64,000 nucleotides of DNA from an uncultured Bacteroides sp. GTDB lineage: Bacteria; Bacteroidota; Bacteroidia; Bacteroidales; Bacteroidaceae. Position 1 is the first letter of the stretch. Each line of letters starts with the position of its first letter. The DNA lies in contig NZ_OY762899.1 of NCBI RefSeq assembly GCF_963666545.1, positions 434,001 to 498,000 of the forward strand, read 5' to 3'. A model generated the notes under the pieces. The model did not search any database. It was given only the letters and a program-made list of their open reading frames with translations, and was not told where the DNA came from. Of this stretch, positions 17,680-25,487 are shown in pieces. A program made the translations under genes and the position numbers.

Positions 17680-18758
17680 GCGTTCAGAGCTGATAAATCG
17701 AAGTTCACAATCTGCGTAGGATTACTGATTTGAGGAATCCACTCGGCAGCGTACTCAAGATAACGACCGTTCTTATCTCTGTATTGGGAGATAAGCATAT
17801 TACCGTCCGCTCCTGTATAAGTACGTCCCTGAATAGGGTCAGTTGCTTCATACGGAGTATGGAATCTCATATAGCCAATCTTATCCTGCGGTAAGAGAGT
17901 AATACGATCATCGGCATATACAGCCTTGTTTACCCCGGTTTGGTCTTTTACGTAATCGTTTTTGATTTCGATAGCGGGAAGACCGATACCTGTGAATACC
18001 TCAGAAGCCATTTGCGAAGTGATAAGTCCACCAGCCATATAGAACTGATTGGAACCTAGTGTCATCTTGAACTTATCCCCGAATTCAGAAGAACCCACAA
18101 TGTTCTTAATGAACGTTGAGCGTGTCATGATCATTTTAGAGAACGCTCCGTAATCAGCCGCCAAAGCATTAATTTGAGCTTGCAGATAAGTAATGAAAAC
18201 ATTCTTAGTAGCAGCCTCGGGAGTGATAAACTTAAGCGGAAGATCAATCTTCAACAAGTCTGTTCCGTCAGGGTTGTTATCTTTGTTCTTCACTTCTGCG
18301 CTACCAGTCATCAGCAATGAGCCTACAACTAAATCCATTCTCTTATGAGCGGCCAACAATACTTGGCGATAATCATCATAGATAAAGCCCACAATCTCAT
18401 TAAGAGCTGTGGTTTGGTCAGATGTCTTAGCAGCGTTGTATTTATCAATCAGATCCTGTAACTCGGAAAGACGGTCAATAGACATTTGATAAGCATCACC
18501 TAAATAGGCGATTTCGCCATAGCCTGAACCGATATTCCGACGCTCACGAATAGGTTTCTCTCCATAACGGGAATTGACAGAACCTGCCATAACACCGGTA
18601 ACAGTACCGATATAATCCTTGAACACACGGGTAGTCGTTCTACGGAAGTCCAAATACTGCGTCCAATAGATCATATCTTTACGTGTTTGAGTAACACGGT
18701 TAATGACCGCCGATACTATATTGGGATCATTAAATAACGTATCAATAGTTAACATCAT
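17676..18758 (-). CDS. Major capsid protein
   Basis: A 360-aa protein, probably of the HK97 fold family related to lambda gpE. N-terminal DTLFNDPNIVSAVINRVTQTRKDMIYWTQYL, then a long central helix (SIDRLSELQDLIDKYN). The C-terminal half carries IMTRSTFIKNIVGSSEFGDKF and a terminal YLEYAAEWIPQI...QIVNFDLSALNA. It is the largest gene of the head block, between the decoration and connector genes. The first two codons are both Met, so either may be used. Confidence 0.9.
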   Translation of the reverse strand: MMLTIDTLFNDPNIVSAVINRVTQTRKDMIYWTQYLDFRRTTTRVFKDYIGTVTGVMAGSVNSRYGEKPIRERRNIGSGYGEIAYLGDAYQMSIDRLSELQDLIDKYNAAKTSDQTTALNEIVGFIYDDYRQVLLAAHKRMDLVVGSLLMTGSAEVKNKDNNPDGTDLLKIDLPLKFITPEAATKNVFITYLQAQINALAADYGAFSKMIMTRSTFIKNIVGSSEFGDKFKMTLGSNQFYMAGGLITSQMASEVFTGIGLPAIEIKNDYVKDQTGVNKAVYADDRITLLPQDKIGYMRFHTPYEATDPIQGRTYTGADGNMLISQYRDKNGRYLEYAAEWIPQISNPTQIVNFDLSALNA

Positions 18759-18771
18759 AATCTATCGGGTT

Positions 18772-19365
18772 TTATTCGTTAAATTGGAAATGAGGTAAGT
18801 TCGCTTTATCCTTATCGGAGAAAGGAATCACTAATTTATCAGGCTCAATCTCAAAAGCTCTCATTAAAAGAGCAATCAGATTTATGCCACTCTCAATCTT
18901 TTTCCGCTCGAATAAAGCGGAATTGGCTACATTCTTAGGAGTTGTACCACTAACGGCAGCAGCCTCAAAAAGAACTGCGTCTTTAGCGATATTAGCACCG
19001 AAAGCGGCTGCAATGGTCAACACATCATAACCAGCGTTAGACTTGTCTATCGCACTGACCTGCGCACCCTTTGATCCGTTCCCGATGAACATTCCTGCAT
19101 AGGCGAGAGAATTCTTTGCTATCTTGATAGCCAAAGCCTCTGCCCCGGTTGCGTAAGCTTCTATCACCTTTACGTTTCTCACCGGGACACAAACCTTTGT
19201 TTTAAGATTTGCAGCTATGGGAGTGAACGAAGGTAGATAATCGCCTACATTCAAATTCGTCGTATCGAGCTTATAAGCTCCTCTACGGCGTACACCCGAC
19301 TGCACATCATATCTTTCTTCAACAGATGGTTCGGGCGTTAAATTGTAAGTAAATCCTGCACTCAT
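18772..19365 (-). CDS. Head fibre / capsid decoration protein
   Basis: A 197-aa protein. The beta-rich middle (AANLKTKVCVPVRNVKVIEAYATGAEALAIKIAKNSLAYAGMFIGNGSKG) and the location directly upstream of the major capsid gene fit head fibre or decoration proteins of Bacteroides phages. It has no protease motif. The N-terminal half contains an arginine-rich GVRRRGAYKLD segment. Confidence 0.65.
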   Translation of the reverse strand: MSAGFTYNLTPEPSVEERYDVQSGVRRRGAYKLDTTNLNVGDYLPSFTPIAANLKTKVCVPVRNVKVIEAYATGAEALAIKIAKNSLAYAGMFIGNGSKGAQVSAIDKSNAGYDVLTIAAAFGANIAKDAVLFEAAAVSGTTPKNVANSALFERKKIESGINLIALLMRAFEIEPDKLVIPFSDKDKANLPHFQFNE

Positions 19366-19368
19366 TTT

Positions 19369-20010
19369 TTACTTGTTACTTTGTTCTACAATCTCTTTTG
19401 TACCGGCATTGATCGCTTTCGCTATCTCGGTACTTTCTTTCTCAAATTTCTGCTCGGATGATTCCGGGCTTTTCACGCCTTCAAAGCCTACATTAGCGAA
19501 ATCCTGTTTTAGCTCCTTGAAATAAGTATCCAAATCAGCATCCTCAGCAATAGAGACTTTTTTAGCGAATGATTCGGGAATACCGTACTCTTTGGCTTTT
19601 GCAAGAACCTGCGTTTGGCGTGTAACCTGTGATTCTTTCTGCTCAAAGCCTGCGAGTTTATCCGAAAGAGGCTTAACGGCTGCACTAACTGCATTAGCTA
19701 TCAAAGTAGCCATGTCATCTGTTTTAGGCACCTGAATAGGTTCTGGTTTCGGATCGGGATTCTCAACTGGCTTACCCTCTTTAAGGTTATGCTTCTTCTC
19801 GTAGTTTCTGACTGCGGAGTTAGAGGCATCCCCGGCACGGAAATCGCCATAACTAGTTAGCACGTCCGAAAAACTAACTCCCTCCACAATGGCAGGTATT
19901 TGGCTTTCGTCCGTTACACCCTCAGCTCTCTTTTCAGCTATTCGGGTTAAGATAGCATCATCAATACCGCTAAATTTCGTTCTTAATGCTGCTAAAATCT
20001 TTTCTTTCAT
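19369..20010 (-). CDS. Capsid scaffolding protein
   Basis: A 213-aa protein. Residues 1-65 are a helical N-terminus. A Pro/Lys/Glu-rich hinge (VENPDPKPEPIQVPK) follows at about residues 83-97, and then coiled-coil segments (SAAVKPLSDKLAGFEQKESQVTRQTQVL) with a charged end. This composition and the position before the capsid gene are typical of scaffolds that template procapsid assembly. It is the first gene of late unit L2. No separate prohead protease gene is visible nearby. Confidence 0.75.
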   Translation of the reverse strand: MKEKILAALRTKFSGIDDAILTRIAEKRAEGVTDESQIPAIVEGVSFSDVLTSYGDFRAGDASNSAVRNYEKKHNLKEGKPVENPDPKPEPIQVPKTDDMATLIANAVSAAVKPLSDKLAGFEQKESQVTRQTQVLAKAKEYGIPESFAKKVSIAEDADLDTYFKELKQDFANVGFEGVKSPESSEQKFEKESTEIAKAINAGTKEIVEQSNK

Positions 20011-20042
20011 ACCGTATGAATTTTAATTAAAAGTTCGTGGTA

Positions 20043-20114
20043 TAAAAGTAACTAGGAAGTATGTGAGTGGGAAATTTTAAAAGGTGGGATATACGACAAT
20101 GGGATTATTGTCGT
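20043..20114 (-). promoter_or_regulatory. Late promoter module L2 (head/tail unit)
   Basis: Perfect palindrome ACGACAAT-GGGATT-ATTGTCGT (20093-20114). After 42 nt on the minus strand comes TACTTTTA (20050-20043), a -7 box with one mismatch, about 33 nt before the scaffold ATG. It follows the terminator of the moron island. Confidence 0.75.
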
Positions 20115-20135
20115 GAAATCAAAAGGAATGAGCAT

Positions 20136-20168
20136 AAAAAAAAGCCGTCACTTTTTAGAGTAACAGCT
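20136..20168 (-). terminator. Intrinsic terminator
   Basis: On the minus strand AGCTGTTACT pairs with AGTGACGGCT (10 bp with G-U pairs, 6-nt loop), followed by a run of T. It ends the two-gene transcript 20840-20188. Confidence 0.85.
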
Positions 20169-20187
20169 CGTAATAGAGAAAATTTCG

Positions 20188-20391
20188 CTATTTATTTGGA
20201 AGTAAAGATTCGAAATCTTCTCTGTCAATATCTATAAAATCAGAGATATCTTCATTTACTGGGGCGTCTTCTACTAGTTTTAGGAAGTCTGAATATATTA
20301 TTTCTTCTGTTTTTTCGCGTAATGGATTATCAGTTTCAGCAAGAAGCTCTTTTATACTTTTTGCTTGTCGTTTTTTATCTTCTAATTTCAT
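20188..20391 (-). CDS. Small acidic protein of unknown function
   Basis: A 67-aa protein with a charged helical N-terminus (KLEDKKRQAKSIKELLAETD) and an acidic C-terminus (DISDFIDIDREDFESLLPNK). Its start overlaps the 150-aa gene by 4 nt, and a strong terminator follows. It lies in the moron island between portal and scaffold genes and is probably not a structural gene. Confidence 0.6.
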   Translation of the reverse strand: MKLEDKKRQAKSIKELLAETDNPLREKTEEIIYSDFLKLVEDAPVNEDISDFIDIDREDFESLLPNK

Positions 20392-20840
20392 AACCTTATC
20401 TCAATTTCTTTTCCAGTCAAATCAAAATATAAGTTCTGAAGCTGGTGAAATGATTTTATAGGAATGAAACAGCATTCCTTATCATTATCAGCGGGTACAA
20501 CATGATTAAATGTATTATTATCTTTAACGATAACCAAATAGCAGTAGTCCATTAGCCCTTCAGGCTGATATTTAAACTCATATGCAATTCTAGGAACCAC
20601 CCGAAAGGTTATCCTGTTTCTAATCTTCTCAAATTTGCATTTCTCAAGTAATTCTTCTGTAATAGGAATAGGAGTGCAGTCTTTCGCATTTAATTGATCA
20701 TTTTCAAGACGTGTCGGAGTGACAGATTCTTTAGAAAATGTTCGTACATTGATATACCCAATTGATATTCCAGTAACTTCAACTTGGTTACCTTGATATA
20801 AAACATTGTTTCCTATTCTCAATTCTCTAACGTCTATCAT
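20388..20840 (-). CDS. Protein of unknown function (Bacteroides phage/ICE type)
   Basis: A 150-aa protein. The N-terminal IDVRELRIGNNVLYQGNQVEVTGISIGYINVR is a small beta-barrel-like segment seen in many Bacteroidetes mobile-element proteins. The C-terminus has NTFNHVVPADNDKECCFIPIKSFHQLQNLYFDLTGKEIEI, where HQLQNLYF..TGKEL is the conserved end of that family. No biochemical role is known to me. Paired with the 67-aa gene by a 4-nt overlap. Confidence 0.6.
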   Translation of the reverse strand: MIDVRELRIGNNVLYQGNQVEVTGISIGYINVRTFSKESVTPTRLENDQLNAKDCTPIPITEELLEKCKFEKIRNRITFRVVPRIAYEFKYQPEGLMDYCYLVIVKDNNTFNHVVPADNDKECCFIPIKSFHQLQNLYFDLTGKEIEIRL

Positions 20841-20951
20841 AATTGTATCATTTAAAATTCCAACATTGAAGCTGGAGGTATATTTAGTACTCTACACAAC
20901 AACCTGACTGTTTTCAAAGCAAGTTCTGAACGCCTGAAAATATAGTCATTC

Positions 20952-21119
20952 TTTCCCTATCGGATAATGTTCTTCTTCGTAAGCGATTACGATATTAGAC
21001 ACATCGATAAGTTCCACTGCATTCTTATCGTTTGCAGGAGTGTTGTCATCAACTAATGGTAAAAGCTCTTCTACTCTCGCCAATGCAGATTCGTATTGTT
21101 GCTTAGTCACTTTAGCCAT
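20952..21119 (-). CDS. Small protein like the N-terminal part of a HigA-type antitoxin
   Basis: A 55-aa protein (ATG 21119-21117, stop TGA at 20952-20954) that includes QQYESALARVEELLPLVDD and LIDVSNIVIAYEEEHYPIGKE. The same type of N-terminal domain precedes the HTH in many antitoxins, but here a stop follows GKE and no HTH comes after. Its start overlaps the stop of the XRE fragment (TAATG). It is likely a remnant of a decayed toxin-antitoxin locus, or a short stand-alone protein. Confidence 0.5.
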
Positions 21120-21247
21120 TATATAGTCGGAGTTAAATCAACTATCATTCCTAAAGCAGAAGCAATGCGATAAAAAGTAGAAACCTTGGGTTCTGCCTTT
21201 CCCGTTTCTACACGGGAAATATAAGACTTACTCAATTGGCAATCCAT
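21119..21247 (-). pseudogene. 3' fragment of an XRE antitoxin gene
   Basis: Reads SKSYISRVETGKAEPKVSTFYRIASALG, ending VDLTPTI, closely similar to the end of the intact antitoxin at 23218-23520 (NKSYISRIEKGTTVPSVATFYRIVNALG). The N-terminal half, including the first HTH helix, is missing. The fragment starts inside the last codons of the SnoaL-like gene, in another frame. It looks like the product of recombination between two moron genes. An in-frame ATG at 21247 could still allow a 42-aa product. Confidence 0.7.
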
Positions 21248-21531
21248 GCTGTTTCAGAAAACTAAGCTTATCCCAATATCCTCTTTGAAAGATGATTTTA
21301 TCGTTTTGTATGTGAAAGAATCCACATCCACGAAGCCCAAGAGGATCTTTCCATTCTAGTATAGCCCATTCTCCATCTTCAAATATATTTTCTACTATGC
21401 AAATCATTTTTGCTGTTGCAAATTCATATACAAACATTTCGCCAATAGCCATTTTGCCTACTACAGGTTTATTGGGGTCACTTTATCTTCTTGGGGATTT
21501 AACATTTGATTAAAAAGCTTATCTTTGTCAC

Positions 21532-21903
21532 ATGAAATCAAATACCCTGCCTAACTCACTCGAGGTTTTATCCTTATTTCTTCCATCAGGCTGCCTTGAT
21601 TATTTTGATGTCACGGACTACAGCAACATGGATACTTGTTATATCATTAGTTTAGAAGAGAAGAACCTAATACCTTCGGAATATGTTGGCCTTAGTCTGG
21701 TCTCTAAAGGCTTCCATGCCGAAATAGAGATCCAAGATTTCCCCGCCCGTGGCAAAGCTGTTTATCTCCATATTAAGCGTCGTCGTTGGGAGGATAAAAC
21801 AACCGGGAGATGCTATAGTCGCGATTGGAATTTAGTAGCCACCGGCACTCGCATTACCGCAGAGTTCGGTGCTTTTTTAAAAGAATTACTTGGAAACTCA
21901 TGA
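21532..21903 (+). CDS. ISAon1-type transposase, N-terminal region protein
   Basis: A 123-aa protein encoded at the left of the IS. SCLDYFDVTDYS-like N-terminus (residues about 18-27), then ISLEEKNLIPSEYVGLSLVSKGFH. It ends with KTTGRCYSRDWNLVATGTRITAEFGAFLKELL, the region that precedes the DDE domain in ISL3-type transposases and probably binds the terminal repeats. It overlaps the second gene by 14 nt in another frame; the two could be joined by frameshifting or act as separate subunits. Confidence 0.8.
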   Translation: MKSNTLPNSLEVLSLFLPSGCLDYFDVTDYSNMDTCYIISLEEKNLIPSEYVGLSLVSKGFHAEIEIQDFPARGKAVYLHIKRRRWEDKTTGRCYSRDWNLVATGTRITAEFGAFLKELLGNS

Positions 21904-22873
21904 AGTAAGTATCAAAAGTGTGGCCGATTTCAGTTATTTAAAGCCTTCGGTTTTGACCGACTATTACAAGAACCATTTAAGTGACTTCCTTTCTTGGGAT
22001 CAACTCTCCCACGCAGAAGATTATATCCTTTTTCCTGAAAATATGGGAGCTAACCTTTGTATTGACGAGACTGCATTGAGTAATGGGGAATTGGTCACGA
22101 ATGTGATTAACAAGTCCGGGCATGGCAAAAGGGGTACTCTTGTAGCCATAATAAAAGGTACCAAATCAGAAAATATCGTGAAGTGTCTGAAGAAAATCCC
22201 GCAAGAGCTACGGGATATGGTTGAAAACATTACCTTGGATATGGCTAACAGTATGTACTCCATAGCGCGTCAAAGCTTCCCCAAAGCATTGCAGATAATA
22301 GACCGATTTCATGTCCAGAAACTAATGCATGAGGCTTTACAAGATCTCAGAATACAATATCGTTGGCAAGCTATGGACGAAGAAAATAAGGCCATGAAGA
22401 AAGCTAAGGAAAATAAAGAAGAACACGTTCCTGAAAGATTTGACAATGGGGATACGTTAAGACAATTATTGGTAAGAAGTAGGTACTTGTTATTCAAATC
22501 TCCTGATAAATGGAGCCAATCACAAGAGATTAGAGCCGATATACTCTTCAAACAGTATGATGACCTCAAACAGTTCTATTACCTAGCTTTGCATTTAGGC
22601 AAAATCTATTCTACAAGCTATGACAAGGATGTGGCACGTCCTAAATTGGCATTGTGGTTCAACAAGGTGGAAGAATGGGAATATCCACAGTTTAATACAG
22701 TCATAAGAACTTTTCAACAGCACTATGAAAGAATTCTAAACTTCTTCGTAGGCAGACAAACCAACGCAGCAGCAGAATCATTCAATGCTAAGCTAAAAGC
22801 ATTCAGAGCAGACTTCAGAGGGGTAACAGATATGAAGTTTTTCTTGTTTAGAATAGCTAAACTATATGCCTAA
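21890..22873 (+). CDS. ISL3-family DDE transposase
   Basis: A 327-aa protein. First catalytic Asp in CIDETALSNGELVT (about residue 58), second in LDMANSMYSIARQSFPKALQIIDRFHVQKL (D near 115-140), and the C-terminal Glu in NFFVGRQTNAAAESFNAKLKAF. The pattern (DRFHV, AAESFN) is diagnostic of ISL3 transposases (cut-and-paste). It has no visible disruption, so it may be active. Confidence 0.9.
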   Translation: METHEVSIKSVADFSYLKPSVLTDYYKNHLSDFLSWDQLSHAEDYILFPENMGANLCIDETALSNGELVTNVINKSGHGKRGTLVAIIKGTKSENIVKCLKKIPQELRDMVENITLDMANSMYSIARQSFPKALQIIDRFHVQKLMHEALQDLRIQYRWQAMDEENKAMKKAKENKEEHVPERFDNGDTLRQLLVRSRYLLFKSPDKWSQSQEIRADILFKQYDDLKQFYYLALHLGKIYSTSYDKDVARPKLALWFNKVEEWEYPQFNTVIRTFQQHYERILNFFVGRQTNAAAESFNAKLKAFRADFRGVTDMKFFLFRIAKLYA

Positions 22874-23142
22874 TCAAATGTTAAATCCCCAAGAAGATAA
22901 ACTGAGCCGTTTATTGGCTACTTGATGATTTATAGCATCTTGGGCATATAAGTCTGTAATGCTAGCTGCATCCGCAGCATTAAAACAGTCAATCCATTTT
23001 TTTAGAACTTCTTTTGGAGTCATAATTTTTTCTTCTTTATGATTTTGTATTAATGTGTATCTCTATGAAAAGACCATCAACGCAGAAGCAAAAATAGTAT
23101 AAATTGTATAATTATAGAACTTTACGATGACTCTATTTTATA

Positions 23143-23174
23143 AAAAATAGCGGCAACTCCAATGAATCACCGCT
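23143..23174 (-). terminator. Intrinsic terminator after the antitoxin gene (copy 1)
   Basis: On the minus strand GCGGTGATTC pairs with GAGTTGCCGC (10 bp with G-U pairs), loop ATTG, then TATTTTTT. Nearly the same sequence recurs at 23889-23924, so the TA pair is bracketed by two copies. Confidence 0.8.
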
Positions 23175-23217
23175 TAAATGTTCCTAATTACTGTATCTGA
23201 CATAAATTGTTCAGCTA

Positions 23218-23520
23218 TTACATAGCTGGATTTAAATCAACTGTTAACCCCAAAGCATTAACAATCCGATAGAAGGTCGCAACACTGGGAACGGTGGTGC
23301 CTTTTTCAATACGGGAAATATATGATTTATTAGCCCCGATACGCTTTGCCAGTTCCTCTTGAGTCAATCTTGCATTCTTCCTTGCATCAAGCAAAATCTG
23401 ACTGGTGTAGAAAGCATAGGCTTCTTCATCAAACTTTGCACGTTCAGGAGTACCCGGTGCTCCATATTGTGCATCAAGCGCTGCACTGTAATCTCTGATT
23501 TTGTGATCATTTGTCTCCAT
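23218..23520 (-). CDS. XRE-family antitoxin of a HigB/RelE-type TA pair
   Basis: A 100-aa protein. The N-terminal helix region (RDYSAALDAQYGAPGTPERAKFDEEA) mediates toxin contact in this family. The HTH is at residues 51-74 (LTQEELAKRIGANKSYISRIEKG). It likely binds its own promoter and blocks the toxin. Gene order is toxin first and antitoxin second, as in HigBA, with a 14-nt overlap. Confidence 0.88.
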   Translation of the reverse strand: METNDHKIRDYSAALDAQYGAPGTPERAKFDEEAYAFYTSQILLDARKNARLTQEELAKRIGANKSYISRIEKGTTVPSVATFYRIVNALGLTVDLNPAM

Positions 23521-23833
23521 AATAAGCCTCCTTTATTTTTAGTGCCTTTTCAACCTCTCCAGATGGAGTTTTTTGTGTCTTCTTTTGGAATCCATTAAAT
23601 AGAACAACAATCTGCCCTTCGTCAAAAATAAAAAAGACACGGTAAACATTACTATTGTATTCCATACGAAGTTCATACAATCCATCACGTATGAACTTAA
23701 TGAATTTGACAGGCATTCTTTCTTCAGTTTCAAGCAAAGAAATTATATAGTTCAATTTTATAAGTTCTTTAGCTGAAAGAGTTGCTATAAAGCTCTCAAA
23801 GTAACCGCCATATGTGATTATCTTGCGTTTCAT
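23507..23833 (-). CDS. RelE/HigB-type toxin (phage Gp49-like)
   Basis: A 108-aa protein. It has the RelE fold pattern: an N-terminal beta/helix region (ESFIATLSAKELIKLNYIISLLET), a strand with GLYELRMEYNSNVYRVFFIF, and VVLFNGFQKKTQKTPSGEVEKAL with the Lys-rich catalytic loop. These toxins cleave mRNA on the ribosome. The start MKRKIITYGG at 23833 is chosen because the upstream 9 codons (MCNLCYFCD) show no family similarity. Expressed in the prophage it may stabilise the element or exclude other phages. Confidence 0.85.
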   Translation of the reverse strand: MKRKIITYGGYFESFIATLSAKELIKLNYIISLLETEERMPVKFIKFIRDGLYELRMEYNSNVYRVFFIFDEGQIVVLFNGFQKKTQKTPSGEVEKALKIKEAYYGDK

Positions 23834-23888
23834 ATCACAAAAATAGCACAAGTTACACAATTATGCAACTTATAGACGAATTTTTTTA

Positions 23889-23924
23889 TAAAAAAAAATA
23901 GCGGCAACTCCGAAGAATCACCAC
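23889..23924 (-). terminator. Intrinsic terminator after the portal gene (copy 2)
   Basis: On the minus strand GTGGTGATTC pairs with GAGTTGCCGC around a TTCG tetraloop, then TATTTTTTTTT. It ends the packaging transcript and separates it from the TA cassette. Confidence 0.85.
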
Positions 23925-24000
23925 TATATGTTCTATTTGTCTTGTATTGAAATTATAAACCCCGTAATTTTTCTGACTAAGAAGCTATTTTCTGTTCTTT

Positions 24001-25476
24001 TTATCCGATTTTATTATTCATTGCAGCCTGCTCCTCTTCGATTTCCTTTAACTCACTCTCTATGCGATCCGCATTACCGGCAAACATAATACCTTCCCTT
24101 CGTGACCAAATCTGCCCATCAACAGCAGTTACCGCAGTAGTAACTTTATCAGCGATATTATCAAGCCTATAGGGAACGATATCCACATCAATATCAATCG
24201 TTTGTGAGGCTTTGTCAAACTCATAAGGATTAATGGTGCCCAAAGCGGACACAAGGAAGTTCACACGCCTTTGCATAAAATCACCTATGACTTCCGCATG
24301 GTTCTCAACTTGTAAATGAGTGGATAAGAATACATAATCAAAAGCTACACCGGATAAAGCGTTACCAGATCCTTTCAAACTCTCAAAGCTGATCTGAGGA
24401 GTATTAGTCATGGAATAGGCTTTCTCAAACAAAGTTTTCAATTCGAGTTCTATTGTTGTTGGCACTTGATCCCAAGTCAGGTACGAAGCTCCTGCACCCT
24501 CTCCCATCAGCTTTACAATACGATCTTTCTTCTTGCCTGTGAATCCCTCTACATCACCAACTAATTGCAGTATGGGGAAGAAATGGTAATCTATACAGTC
24601 TGCATAACTGGAAAGCAACTTCTCCAACCGTACACGGAAAGTCTTAATCTTGTGGCAATACGTCTCAGGACGGTAGGCATAAAGAACAGGAAGTTTTGGG
24701 AATCCATGTTTGAACGACTTACCTTCCGGGGTGGACCATGTTTTGTTCAACTCCCACTGATAAACAGAATCCTTTGTCACTGTCATAAACACACTTATTT
24801 CTGTATCATCCAAATCTTTCTTTTTAAACTCACGGGAGATGGCGACTAAATCCCCGTAATCATCAAAGAACGGGTAAAGTTTATCACCCCTGAATGGAGA
24901 CCACAGCACACTACGAAGCTTCTTTGTGGGTTTAGCCTTACCTCCGAAAGCAGTCTTCACCTTTGCCCAAAACTTAGTCCAGAAAGAGTCATCATCAGTC
25001 ACATACCAATATTCGGCTACTTCCTGCTCGGATAACCAAGAACGCACAACTCTCTTATTCTGGTATTTGATCTTATTCTTTTGCAGCACTGACTTCAAAG
25101 CAGCCAATAATCCTTTTTCGTTATCATCGGAAGGTGTGCAATCCATTGACGGCTCGGTACCAACGGTGAAAGCCGTTTGAATATTCACAATATCCTGTTC
25201 CAAGGGTATGGTAATACGGTTTACTTCTTCCGTCTCGTACTTTGCTTCCACCTCATACGTTTTACCCGCCTTCTCATCAAAGATCTTCTTTGCCTCCTCT
25301 TTGAGTACCTTGCGATCAGGATACTTTTTCTTATCCGTCATTATCTCGTGAAGATCAGGGTTCCAGTCTTCCCACAATTTTCTACGGTCGGGAAGCTCTG
25401 TCTTTCTCCCTTTCTTGAGGTATTGAATCTTCTGATCAATATCCTCTAATGCTAATATTTCTTGTAAACTTATCAT
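24001..25476 (-). CDS. Portal protein
   Basis: A 491-aa protein in the range of SPP1 gp6-like portals. The start at ISLQEILALEDIDQKIQYLKKG (ATG 25476) is preferred to the upstream ATG at 25545, which lies inside the terminase gene. Portal-like features include NRITIPLEQDIVNIQTAFTVG, the SVLWSPFRGDKLYPFFDDYGDLVAISREF segment, and a long C-terminal stem/clip with KGSGNALSGVAFDYVF. It forms the dodecameric DNA channel and docking site for the terminase; the gene directly follows terL. Confidence 0.88.
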   Translation of the reverse strand: MISLQEILALEDIDQKIQYLKKGRKTELPDRRKLWEDWNPDLHEIMTDKKKYPDRKVLKEEAKKIFDEKAGKTYEVEAKYETEEVNRITIPLEQDIVNIQTAFTVGTEPSMDCTPSDDNEKGLLAALKSVLQKNKIKYQNKRVVRSWLSEQEVAEYWYVTDDDSFWTKFWAKVKTAFGGKAKPTKKLRSVLWSPFRGDKLYPFFDDYGDLVAISREFKKKDLDDTEISVFMTVTKDSVYQWELNKTWSTPEGKSFKHGFPKLPVLYAYRPETYCHKIKTFRVRLEKLLSSYADCIDYHFFPILQLVGDVEGFTGKKKDRIVKLMGEGAGASYLTWDQVPTTIELELKTLFEKAYSMTNTPQISFESLKGSGNALSGVAFDYVFLSTHLQVENHAEVIGDFMQRRVNFLVSALGTINPYEFDKASQTIDIDVDIVPYRLDNIADKVTTAVTAVDGQIWSRREGIMFAGNADRIESELKEIEEEQAAMNNKIG

Positions 25477-25487
25477 AGCCAAATATC

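Larger units (their letters stand above)
21475..22908 (+). mobile_element. ISL3-like insertion sequence (ISAon1 type), 1434 bp
   Basis: The ends are GGGTCAC-TTTATCTTCTTGGGG and its inverted copy (GGCTCAG-TTTATCTTCTTGGGG on the other strand); identity continues for about 31 nt inward (to TTTGATTA). The element is flanked by the 8-bp direct repeat GTTTATTG (21467-21474 and 22909-22916). GG ends, 8-bp duplication and the transposase type fit the ISL3 family. It appears complete and is inserted in the SnoaL-like gene. Confidence 0.92.
21228..23023 (-). pseudogene. SnoaL/NTF2-like gene interrupted by an IS element
   Basis: The 5' part (ATG 23023-23021, TPKEVLKKWIDCFNAADAASITDLYAQDAINHQV) ends at 22909 and the 3' part resumes at 21466 (PVVGKMAIGEMFVYEF to LKQHGLPIE, stop 21228). 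Removing the IS and one 8-bp repeat restores an open frame of 117 aa. The family is a small cone-shaped fold used by cyclases, isomerases and other enzymes; the substrate is unknown. ATG at 21452 could start a truncated product, but it would lack the first third of the fold. Confidence 0.9.
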
